Of a DNA stretch of 9,081 nt, positions 1 to 6,498 are shown in pieces. The notes below the pieces were generated by a model. It saw only the letters and a list, made by a program, of their open reading frames with translations. It was not told the origin of the DNA and did not search any database. This DNA comes from Methanobacteriota archaeon (lineage in GTDB: Archaea > Thermoplasmatota > Poseidoniia > Poseidoniales > Thalassarchaeaceae). Both the position numbers and the translations under genes were made by a program. Position 1 is the stretch's first letter; every line of letters begins with the position of its first letter. The stretch covers positions 1-9,081 of the forward strand of contig JACNFL010000072.1 of the NCBI GenBank assembly GCA_014384685.1, given 5' to 3'.

Positions 1-83
1 CTCAGAAACTCAGGATCTTGGAAAAAAATCGGCCTGTGGGCAAAACCTCAACCGGTATTTAAATATTCAACATCTGCAGGCAC
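1..83. other. Gene-poor left edge with possible 3' end of a truncated rightward gene
   Basis: No complete gene is visible here. In the third forward frame the window opens without a stop and ends at TAA 60-62, encoding a short tail (QKLRILEKNRPVGKTSTGI). This could be the last codons of a rightward gene cut by the window edge and convergent with the PAP2 gene. The other two forward frames are also open here, so openness alone proves little. The sequence TTTAAATA at 58-65 matches the archaeal TATA consensus but overlaps that TAA and has no start codon suitably placed on either strand within the window. Both readings are tentative. Confidence 0.25.
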
Positions 84-112
84 AAAAAAAATGGCGGGGT
101 ATTCTCCCCGCC
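84..112 (-). terminator. Hairpin plus T-tract terminator of the leftward PAP2 gene
   Basis: GGCGGGG (93-99) and CCCCGCC (106-112) form a perfect 7-bp GC-rich stem with a 6-base loop. On the minus strand the stem is followed, after one base, by eight T residues (the A-run at 84-91). This is the geometry of an intrinsic terminator reading leftward; T-tracts also terminate archaeal RNA polymerase. On the plus strand only CTTTCTG follows, so rightward termination is less likely. It lies 18 bases past the TAA that closes the frame-corrected PAP2 gene (131-133). Confidence 0.75.
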
Positions 113-130
113 CTTTCTGTGTTCGAATAA

Positions 131-276
131 TTAGCCCTCGGCCAAATCCCGGTACTTCATATCCCCTTTCAAAATATGGGAATAACACCAATCTTCGACG
201 AAATTCGCCAAATAGTCGGAGACGGAGGGATCACCTTCGCTGTAACGGAATTTACCTCCGCTACTAGATGATTTTT
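131..276 (-). pseudogene. Frame-shifted 3' end of the PAP2 gene (restored tail)
   Basis: On the minus strand the frame starting just after the A5 run (272-276 on the plus strand) is open for 47 codons to TAA at 131-133. It encodes SSSSGGKFRYSEGDPSV, then an aromatic and acidic helix-like stretch containing DYLANFVEDW, and ends in KYRDLAEG. It is rich in G-first codons and reads like real protein, while the annotated frame over the same bases gives an Ile/Pro/Ser-rich tail ending at 169. Adding one A to the run joins the frames as ISFDKKSSSSGG and gives a protein of about 598 residues. Alternatives are a sequencing or assembly indel, a true mutation, or a remnant of another gene fused here. 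Confidence 0.55.
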
Positions 277-1926
277 GTCAAATGAAATTCCAGTAATGCT
301 CGCGTTTGCGTAGTCAACTATGGCGCCAGTGAGTGCTAACACCTGCTCATCCTTTGCCGAATCAACAGTTGCGTTTACTTGAACAGATAGAGTGTTTTGC
401 ACACCATCGAGTGAGAGAATATTAGCTGTCATAGGTGAACTTTCCGTTACCCACGCTAAACTATTCCCCTCACCATCAATGAGATTTACATCATCATCAG
501 GAATTGATGTAAACACCTCGTATGGGGCGGTGCTTTGCAAGTCGATGACCACACCATCATCAATCGCGAATAACTTGGCTTGCTTATCATTCGAATCATC
601 AAGAAGAGCGAGGTCTGTGTAAAGCGGACCAGTCGTTCTACCATACGCGTGCGTTCCTGGATTCGAAAACTTCAGTGTGATTATTCGATATCCTTGCCAA
701 ACAACAGCATGATTTTCAGAGATGAGGACTTCTGTAGAGGCATTAATCACACCCCATTGAGATTGGTTGCCATCCTCGTTTAAATCTAGATTGTTGTGGT
801 AAGTCTTATCATTTTCAATATCAATAATGACTGCACTCAAGTTACCATTTTCGTCTGCATCAAGAGCCACCAACCATCCGTCTGCACCTGCAGCCGCTTC
901 TGGATAGGTTACTCCATCCGCGGGGAAATCTTGGTGGGTTGCGTCATACAACAGCACTCCACCGGTAGTTGCTAACAGCAACATCACCGCAGTTCCAGTT
1001 TGTGTTGTTGATGGCGTTTTCAACCACTGTACTGACCTAGACATCCAACCTGATAGTACCCGTTTCGGATTGTTGAAATCTGCTAACAACCATGCAAGTC
1101 GTGCATTGAAAGTTCTCTCATCAAGCCTATACCACAGCCAAGCATGATACTTATCTGCTAAGTTAACCGCTAAGAAGGAAACAATAATTCCACCAACGAT
1201 GTCAACAAACCAGTGGATACCAAGATAGATGATTGTAAATGCAGTGATTGCGATATATACACCAACGAAAATCCGGTATTTTCTCCATCTTTCATCGTGG
1301 TCCCAGCGATGTAGTCCTAACCACACCGTGAACGGTATGCCAATGTGCAGACTAGGCATGCCATTAGTGAACGGGTCAATCCTAGTGAACCAAGTTTGGA
1401 TCTCCGGAGTCAAGTGATAGGCCAAAGCCTGCATTTCGGGGATATGGTCTCCCGTCACTCGAACGTTGAAGAAAAGGTAGAATGGTACTGCCAACGCATA
1501 GACAAAGAACATCGATAACAGGACTCTATCTGCCATCCAGCGGTCATCAAAATAGGTGAAATAAAGTGAGGCTGTATATGTCAATAGCATATATCCTGCA
1601 ACATAATAATGAGTTAATACAAAAGTCAACATATCGTTGAGGAAAGTCTGTTGGACCCACAAAACCAAATCACCCTCAATGGCGTAAACGAACGGGGTCA
1701 TGTCTAGGTGGGTATTAGCCATCAAAATACGGTCTAAACCATCGAGCAAATCTTTCCAAAGATAGATGCTGAATACTAATGCAATATGTAACCAATAGCG
1801 GCGAAACATATCAACAAAGCCAGCTAATGTAACTCGTTTTCCAGCAGGTCGGAAAAACGGCATCAGCAGAATTCCACCGAGTAAAGAAGCAATTACCCAA
1901 GTGATGTAAACTGCTGTTCCTGCCAT
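169..1926 (-). CDS. PAP2-superfamily (Aur1/IPC-synthase-like) membrane phosphatase or phosphotransferase with large extracytoplasmic tail
   Basis: Numbered from the ATG at 1926 (585 codons), the protein starts with several hydrophobic helices. It then shows the PAP2_3-type motifs: PSLH at 191-194 and HWFVD at 238-242, which supply the two active-site His and the Asp. PSLH rather than PSGH resembles inositolphosphorylceramide synthases, so the substrate could be a lipid phosphate or polar head group; that is inference. A further helix near 319-338 precedes about 245 residues of soluble, Asp/Asn-rich, beta-like sequence, probably outside the cell. I chose 1926 because GGTGGGTC lies just upstream and the first helix follows at once. 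An in-frame ATG at 1998 adds 24 hydrophilic residues and could be leaderless, since an AT-rich box lies about 25 bases upstream. The last ~30 codons look out of frame: one extra base in the T-run at 272-276 would extend the gene to TAA 131-133, just before the terminator. It diverges from the Mrp gene. Confidence 0.85.
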   Translation of the reverse strand: MAGTAVYITWVIASLLGGILLMPFFRPAGKRVTLAGFVDMFRRYWLHIALVFSIYLWKDLLDGLDRILMANTHLDMTPFVYAIEGDLVLWVQQTFLNDMLTFVLTHYYVAGYMLLTYTASLYFTYFDDRWMADRVLLSMFFVYALAVPFYLFFNVRVTGDHIPEMQALAYHLTPEIQTWFTRIDPFTNGMPSLHIGIPFTVWLGLHRWDHDERWRKYRIFVGVYIAITAFTIIYLGIHWFVDIVGGIIVSFLAVNLADKYHAWLWYRLDERTFNARLAWLLADFNNPKRVLSGWMSRSVQWLKTPSTTQTGTAVMLLLATTGGVLLYDATHQDFPADGVTYPEAAAGADGWLVALDADENGNLSAVIIDIENDKTYHNNLDLNEDGNQSQWGVINASTEVLISENHAVVWQGYRIITLKFSNPGTHAYGRTTGPLYTDLALLDDSNDKQAKLFAIDDGVVIDLQSTAPYEVFTSIPDDDVNLIDGEGNSLAWVTESSPMTANILSLDGVQNTLSVQVNATVDSAKDEQVLALTGAIVDYANASITGISFDKNHLVAEVNSVTAKVIPPSPTIWRISSKIGVIPIF

Positions 1927-2007
1927 GCTGACCCACCCCCGCTTACAGTTGTGCTTTTGGTGTGTTGCCTTTGGCAATTGCGTTTGTCCGAACATCATTT
2001 AATTCCT

Positions 2008-2026
2008 AATATTTGCAATTTATTAT
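2008..2026. promoter_or_regulatory. AT-rich box in the divergent PAP2/Mrp promoter region
   Basis: TAATATTTGCAATTTATTAT lies in the gap between the two diverging genes. TTTATTAT (2019-2026) is a loose TATA-box match. Reading left it sits about 25 bases before the ATG at 1998, which fits a leaderless start there. Reading right it would place transcription near 2048, giving a leader of about 30 bases before the Mrp ATG. No clear BRE is visible, so this is only a candidate. Confidence 0.3.
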
Positions 2027-2077
2027 GACTAATTACTGATACAATGATTGAAGAATGACTGCAATCTCGCCACATCA

Positions 2078-3088
2078 ATGAGTGATTCACCGGTCTCCCA
2101 TCATGATGGAAAAACGCCTGAGGAAGAGCCAGAAGCGGCTTCTGATGAACAGAAGGCGCAGATGGAACAGGCATATGCACAAATGAGGCGTAAACTAAGA
2201 ATGACTCAATTGGCTGAGAATGTTAAACACAAAGTCATGGTTCTTTCCGGAAAAGGAGGTGTAGGGAAATCCACTGTTGCTACAGGATTGGCATTATCCC
2301 TCGCTCAACAAGGCAAGAAAGTCGGCATAATGGACATTGATATTACTGGTCCAAATATCCCAAAAATGCTGGGGATTTCGGGGGCTGATTTACAAGTTGA
2401 AGAAGGCCAAATATTTCCTGTTGAGGGGCCATTCGGTGTCAAAGTAATCTCAATGGCATTTCTTTTGGAAGACGAAGATGCACCGGTCATCTGGAGAGGA
2501 CCGGTCAAATTAGGCGCGATTCAGCAATTCATCGGTGATGTTGCGTGGGGTGAGTTAGATGCCCTAATCATTGACTTCCCACCGGGCACATCAGACGAAC
2601 CACTCACAGTAGCTCAATCACTTCCAAAAATTGATGGAGTCGTAGTAGTTACAACTCCTCAAGATGTTGCACTGCTAGACAGTCGGAAATCAATTAACTT
2701 CGCTAAAACACTCAAACTACCATGCCTCGGAGTAGTTGAAAACATGAGTGGTTTCAACTTACGTGGTACTGCTGAACCATCCTCAAAAATTACAGTCCAA
2801 GGACCTCAAGGAGTTAGTATGAACGTTCAAACTGATGAGGAAGGAGATTGGTCGGTTGTTCTAGACCTCTTCAAGAGTGGCGGAGGCAAAGCCGCAGCCG
2901 AGGAATTGAAAGTACCATTCCTTGGAAAATTACCGTTTGACCCAGGCATTGTAAGAGGAGGGGATGATGGGGTACACCGCATTGTGGCTGACCCTGATGG
3001 AGATTCCTCTGCTGCTTTCAAAATCGTTGTTGACAATCTACTAGAACAGTTGGCAAATAAAAAGCAATCAGATCTCAAAATTATCTGA
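2078..3088 (+). CDS. Mrp/NBP35/ApbC-family P-loop ATPase lacking the CxxC motif
   Basis: This is a 336-residue cytosolic ATPase of the family that carries and delivers Fe-S clusters. After a 35-residue acidic N-terminus it shows the deviant Walker A GKGGVGKST at 58-66, the switch DIDITGPN near 86-93, and Walker B with IIDFPPGTSDEP at 164-175. The VTTPQDVALLDSRKS and ENMSGF (221-226) segments are also typical of Mrp. Family members usually have CPxC right after ENMSxF; here the segment is replaced by about 40 residues with no cysteine, resuming at SGGGKAAAEELKVPFLGKLP. The only Cys is in KLPCLG. Fe-S transfer therefore cannot be assumed, and another client or co-scaffold is possible. I chose ATG 2078 over TTG 2048, which only adds ten poorly conserved-looking residues. 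No Shine-Dalgarno is evident. An 8-codon ORF (2055-2081) overlaps the start by an ATGA and is probably chance. Confidence 0.9.
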   Translation: MSDSPVSHHDGKTPEEEPEAASDEQKAQMEQAYAQMRRKLRMTQLAENVKHKVMVLSGKGGVGKSTVATGLALSLAQQGKKVGIMDIDITGPNIPKMLGISGADLQVEEGQIFPVEGPFGVKVISMAFLLEDEDAPVIWRGPVKLGAIQQFIGDVAWGELDALIIDFPPGTSDEPLTVAQSLPKIDGVVVVTTPQDVALLDSRKSINFAKTLKLPCLGVVENMSGFNLRGTAEPSSKITVQGPQGVSMNVQTDEEGDWSVVLDLFKSGGGKAAAEELKVPFLGKLPFDPGIVRGGDDGVHRIVADPDGDSSAAFKIVVDNLLEQLANKKQSDLKII

Positions 3089-3154
3089 TGATTTGTGCAA
3101 TCTTAACGCGATTAATCTAGGTTGCCGGTAATCATCCAATAGTAACTTACTGAA

Positions 3155-3946
3155 TTAGATGAGGCTTTCACGGCGTCTTTCATACTCGTCAAAAGCCTCA
3201 ACCATTGACAGCCTTCCCACAGCAACAGCTTGTGCTAATTCAATTGGAAGGGTAAGTTTCCCCCCGCTCTCACTACGTGATTTACGTTGGATTTCCCTAA
3301 CCTCTCCTGTGGATGGTTTGACTTTGCGTTTACTAGTCACCTCTTCACCAATAATTTGTCCAATTCGTGCTGCTGCAGCGTGATGCTCATGGCGGCCAAC
3401 CCCCGTTGAAGTTCTCCTTTCATCAACCATCTCTACTCTCAAACCCCTAGCCAAACAGATGTTTGCAAGGCGTGAACCTATTGTCGGTGAACCATCTCCA
3501 ATTCTTACCACAGCTACTGCATGTGGAATGGACTTTACCAGTTGGCAGATTCTGTCTACTGTATCGTCTACATCTTCCATTTGTTCAGTCCCAAGGGGCT
3601 TACCATCTGAATTCCACGCCAAACCTGGACGTGGCCCTGGGTCGATACCAAAAGCGAGTATTCTTGTAGGGTCTTTCAGGGTTGAAAGGTGAAGTGCACG
3701 GTCTATTGAAACTGCTACATCCTCTAATGTACAGGGAATTCCATTACCAACTTTACTCGCAAACACTTCTTCTGGTGTTCCAAGCCATACAGAAGCATCG
3801 TGCGGTAGAGGTGAATTCTCTGAAACTTGAAGAAATTCAACTCCACGCCTTCGTAATGCCTTCATCAAACGATAGGCCAATTTGAAATCAGCCGTCCGTA
3901 TGATTAGTACTCCCACGAATAGGTGTGGGGCGGCGACCTTTGTCAA
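3155..3946 (-). CDS. RuvX/RuvC-like RNase H-fold protein (predicted nuclease)
   Basis: The protein has 263 residues. Residues 1-60 form an alpha/beta segment (HLFVGVLIIRTADFKLAYRL) that may be a separate small domain. From about 95 there is an RNase H-like fold: GIDPGPRPGLA with Asp102 matches the first strand of RuvC (GIDPG) and RuvX/YqgF (GLDVG). VRIGDGSPT (138-145) aligns with the second motif. MVDERRTST (163-171) is close to the DERxTT motif of YqgF, providing Glu166. The final acidic residue is not obvious; HEHHAAAARIG (176-186) holds a His cluster where RuvC has HxxD. A basic stretch near 195-213 could bind nucleic acid. It recalls archaeal predicted nucleases such as DUF460, but I cannot place it exactly. 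The start is TTG 3946, with no upstream ATG before an in-frame stop; internal GTGs are alternatives. It diverges from hjc. Confidence 0.7.
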   Translation of the reverse strand: MTKVAAPHLFVGVLIIRTADFKLAYRLMKALRRRGVEFLQVSENSPLPHDASVWLGTPEEVFASKVGNGIPCTLEDVAVSIDRALHLSTLKDPTRILAFGIDPGPRPGLAWNSDGKPLGTEQMEDVDDTVDRICQLVKSIPHAVAVVRIGDGSPTIGSRLANICLARGLRVEMVDERRTSTGVGRHEHHAAAARIGQIIGEEVTSKRKVKPSTGEVREIQRKSRSESGGKLTLPIELAQAVAVGRLSMVEAFDEYERRRESLI

Positions 3947-3950
3947 TGGT

Positions 3951-3968
3951 TCCGGTGATTTGACCGGA
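3951..3968. promoter_or_regulatory. Perfect inverted repeat between the RuvX-like gene and hjc
   Basis: TCCGGT (3951-3956) and ACCGGA (3963-3968) are exact inverted copies around a 6-base spacer. The centre-to-centre spacing of 12 bases is roughly one helical turn, as expected for a dimeric DNA-binding protein. It starts 5 bases from the TTG of the leftward nuclease gene and lies within the only region from which both genes can be transcribed. An operator is a reasonable guess; a weak RNA hairpin in the leader of the leftward gene is the alternative. Confidence 0.35.
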
Positions 3969-4052
3969 TTTAGTCAATTTCTTTGAGAATCGGCGCGCGA
4001 TACGTCAATCTCGCCGGCATGGTCTTGAATGAAAGGATGAGCGTGCTGAACG

Positions 4053-4712
4053 ATGGCTTCTCATTATGAGCGGGAACTGCGCGCCGTTCTGATTGGTTCA
4101 CCTGATGGAGTGAGGGCTGTTACTAGAAGTTGTAACGCCGCTGAGAAAGCACGGGCAATGCAAGTCATCAGGAGACCTTTTTTGGTCGTCCGAGCAGCCG
4201 GAAGTGGAGTTGCTGGCGCAGGTGATTTATTAGCGGTGCGCGGAGATATTTCATTTCCAATAGAAGTGAAAGCAACTAAGGAAAAAAAGGTATATCTATC
4301 TGGAAGAACAATGGAGCAGTACCTCGATTTACAAAAAGAGGGTGAGCGTTGCGGCTTGATGCCATTATATGCTATGAGACTGAAAGGAGTGCGTGGAGAT
4401 TCGTGGCGTGTTTTCAAGGTTGAAACTACAAACTTGACTGGTTCGGTTTCAGTACTATCTAGACGCCTACCATCGCTACCTTTGACTAGAAATGGCACAC
4501 CTCACTTGGACTGGGATGAAGGATTGCCACTTCACAAATTTCTATCATTACTATGCCGTGATTCTGATAGTTATACACAAACTGCCGAAACTCTTCGCTC
4601 CAAAGCAAATGCTTGGTCCGAAAAGGCAGAGACACTGAAAATGGAAGAGGCGCAGAAAGCTATTCTCAAACAACAAGAGCCCGAGGAATGGGTTAAGAAA
4701 TTCAGACTGTGA
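4053..4712 (+). CDS. hjc: Archaeal Holliday junction resolvase Hjc, extended form
   Basis: Hjc cuts four-way DNA junctions during recombination and fork repair. The 219-residue protein shows the full active-site set: Glu6-Arg7 in YERELRAVL, Arg47 in VVRAAGSG, Asp58 in GDLLAV, and Glu71/Lys73 in IEVKATK (compare Pyrococcus Hjc E9, R10, R25, D33, E46, K48). WRVFKVE near 118-124 ends the core. Two things are unusual. About 25 extra residues (roughly 14-40) sit between the first helix and the VVR strand. About 80 residues follow the core, ending in a charged helical stretch (155-219) that could form a coiled coil; ordinary Hjc proteins are around 120-140 residues. The start is ATG 4053, because an in-frame TGA lies six bases upstream. 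A weak AGGATGA lies about 13 bases before it. It ends 14 bases before the convergent small gene. Confidence 0.88.
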   Translation: MASHYERELRAVLIGSPDGVRAVTRSCNAAEKARAMQVIRRPFLVVRAAGSGVAGAGDLLAVRGDISFPIEVKATKEKKVYLSGRTMEQYLDLQKEGERCGLMPLYAMRLKGVRGDSWRVFKVETTNLTGSVSVLSRRLPSLPLTRNGTPHLDWDEGLPLHKFLSLLCRDSDSYTQTAETLRSKANAWSEKAETLKMEEAQKAILKQQEPEEWVKKFRL

Positions 4713-4726
4713 ATTTCCTAAAAACA

Positions 4727-4915
4727 TCATATCTTACAATGAAGTTCTGCTTTTACCTCGTCTATTTCTGATTCCTGACGATTAATCTCAGTGGTCAACC
4801 GCTTCAACGATGCTTGAGTTATCAATCGCTTAATTGCTTCAACTTCACGCTTCAAATCGGATAGCCTACGTTCAATACTGTGGGCCTCGGATACATCTGA
4901 TTCATCTTCAGTCAT
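4727..4915 (-). CDS. Small coiled-coil protein, unknown function
   Basis: From ATG 4915 this encodes 62 residues: an acidic N-terminus (MTEDESDVSEAHS) followed by one long amphipathic helix with heptad-like spacing of Leu/Ile/Val (RRLSDLKREVEAIKRLI and on through EINRQESEIDEVKAEL) and the tail HCKI. I do not recognise a family. The start is supported by AAGGGTG directly upstream of the ATG; a GTG at 4960 would add 15 residues without better support. It is convergent with hjc (14-base gap) and diverges tightly from the M50 protease. It might be a partner of either neighbour, since Hjc also has a helical tail, but that is speculation. Confidence 0.6.
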   Translation of the reverse strand: MTEDESDVSEAHSIERRLSDLKREVEAIKRLITQASLKRLTTEINRQESEIDEVKAELHCKI

Positions 4916-4944
4916 CACCCTTCTCAAGCAGTACTCACCTATGA

Positions 4945-6489
4945 GTGCTATGCATTTCACTTAACGAGCAGGTTCAAAGAGGACAGAGCAGAGCAACCCC
5001 CGTGCAAACTGAGGAGGGGACATCTCGCTCTCGCGAACTCATCTTCATTGTCATAGCCAGCATCATTGCAATCCAAATCCATTGGTCAGTTCTCGGAATT
5101 GTAGTATGGTACATACTACTCAAGCGACTTGAAGCACAAGGTATTCTTGACCAATGGGATGCTACTAGAGTTCTAGGAATCATCCTAATGGTTCGTACAA
5201 ATCGGGGCCAGAAGGTATTGGATGCTATTTCAAAACCAAGAAAAGCATGGAGGGTTTTTGGAGAAATCGGATTGTGGACATGTCGATTCATCAGTGCTTT
5301 TGTCCTTATTTTCTTCGTTCTTGCATTTATTGGTACAATAATGAATCCAACTGAAATTGAATCTGCTTCACCATCTGAAATAATTTTAATTCCTGGTGTG
5401 TCACCAACAATCCCACTAGTTTGGGGTCTTATCGGCCTAATTATTGCCTTAGTTATTCATGAATATGGGCATGGGATTCTAACTCGTGCACATGGGATGA
5501 GAGTTCGCAGTTTTGGATTACTAATTCTAGGCTTGATTCCTATTGGTGCATTTGCAGAGCCAGAAGGTAGAGAAATATTGCGAGCACCTAGACGGGAACG
5601 TCAGCGCGTATTTGCTGCTGGCCCAGCAATAAATATCTACGGCGGATTCATATTTTTCATCGCCATGGCATTAGTTGCCAACACCCTTGGCCCAGCAATC
5701 AATGGAGTGCATGCTGAAGGAATAATTGATCAGCAACCAGCATCTGAAGCAGGCCTTCAACCTTGGGAAGTGATAACACATGCAAATGGTTCTGAAATAA
5801 CTGACAGAGATGATTTCACCTCGTTCCTTGACTCACATCAAGCTGGCGATAACATCACTCTCACCGTTCTTACTATTGCGGATAGTCAAGGTGAGCGGCA
5901 GCAACGCGACATCAATCTAACTCTTGCTGACCAATATCAATACCAACTTGATTTAGGCACAGATCCTCAGATTCTCGCTGCGTATGGAATAGAAGAAGGA
6001 GATGCGTTCCTAGGTGTCATGGGATTAGCCTCAAATGATGCTGGGGCAAATAGCCTAGCCGGACCTCTTTCATCAAGTGCTTCAAAAGACCCTATTCCAT
6101 TGGTTGTAGGATTAGCCGTTCAGCCGTTCTCACTCATCTTTAATCCAATTGATAACAAAGGTGAAATTATGCATGAACAAGAATTACAACTTCTTGATAG
6201 TAACACATTCCTTGGATTGGAAGGAACTATGATTTTGCTTCATCTGTTATTTTGGATAACATGGATGAATGTGTTACTTGGCTTCGCTAATCTAATCCCA
6301 ATTCTACCATTTGATGGAGGCCATCTATTACGAGACCGCTTGCATGACTACTTTGCTTTCTTCGCTAAGTTTTCATCTAATACCCATCCAATAAGTGTGC
6401 GGAATGCAGCCCACAAAGTTTCTAGTATGTCAAGCCTAATTCTGATGGGGATGTTAATTCTAATCATCTTTATACCAATGATTATCTGA
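4945..6489 (+). CDS. Site-2-type intramembrane metalloprotease (M50 family) with PDZ-like domain
   Basis: This 514-residue polytopic membrane protein cuts substrates within or near the bilayer. The zinc site is HEYGH at 172-176 inside a hydrophobic helix, followed by GLIPIGAFAEP. The second M50 motif, NLIPILPFDGGH, comes at 449-460 with Asp457 as the third zinc ligand. Hydrophobic segments lie near 32-59, 111-133, 157-180, 190-205, 231-248, 427-452 and 494-514. Between the two catalytic halves is a PDZ-like domain (about 255-310, EGIIDQQPASEAGLQPWEVI), then roughly 100 more extracytoplasmic residues. The domain order matches RseP/S2P relatives, which often act in membrane-stress signalling; no anti-sigma partner is visible here. 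The start is uncertain: GTG 4945 follows an in-frame TGA, while GTG 5002 would give a shorter N-terminus, and neither has a good Shine-Dalgarno. The stop is 9 bases from that of the convergent signal peptidase. Confidence 0.88.
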   Translation: MLCISLNEQVQRGQSRATPVQTEEGTSRSRELIFIVIASIIAIQIHWSVLGIVVWYILLKRLEAQGILDQWDATRVLGIILMVRTNRGQKVLDAISKPRKAWRVFGEIGLWTCRFISAFVLIFFVLAFIGTIMNPTEIESASPSEIILIPGVSPTIPLVWGLIGLIIALVIHEYGHGILTRAHGMRVRSFGLLILGLIPIGAFAEPEGREILRAPRRERQRVFAAGPAINIYGGFIFFIAMALVANTLGPAINGVHAEGIIDQQPASEAGLQPWEVITHANGSEITDRDDFTSFLDSHQAGDNITLTVLTIADSQGERQQRDINLTLADQYQYQLDLGTDPQILAAYGIEEGDAFLGVMGLASNDAGANSLAGPLSSSASKDPIPLVVGLAVQPFSLIFNPIDNKGEIMHEQELQLLDSNTFLGLEGTMILLHLLFWITWMNVLLGFANLIPILPFDGGHLLRDRLHDYFAFFAKFSSNTHPISVRNAAHKVSSMSSLILMGMLILIIFIPMII

Positions 6490-6498
6490 ATAAATGGC

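Noticed and set aside
115..135. GTTCGAAT, like the T-loop of a tRNA
   Set aside because: The flanking bases do not pair into a T-stem and no acceptor or anticodon arm can be drawn around it.
2055..2081. 8-codon ORF with ATGA overlap at the Mrp start
   Set aside because: Tiny, without a ribosome-binding site; probably chance, so it was not listed as a leader peptide.
3089..3154. Possible terminator between the convergent Mrp and RuvX-like genes
   Set aside because: Only a short GATTAATC palindrome and no T-tract or GC-rich stem on either strand.
4019..4069. 16-codon upstream ORF (MVLNERMSV...) overlapping the hjc start
   Set aside because: Too short to judge, no conserved signal or ribosome-binding site, and such overlaps arise by chance.
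4064..4498. 144-codon antisense open frame inside hjc
   Set aside because: It lies wholly opposite a gene with a complete set of Hjc catalytic residues and its Ser/Arg/Pro-rich translation has no recognisable motif.
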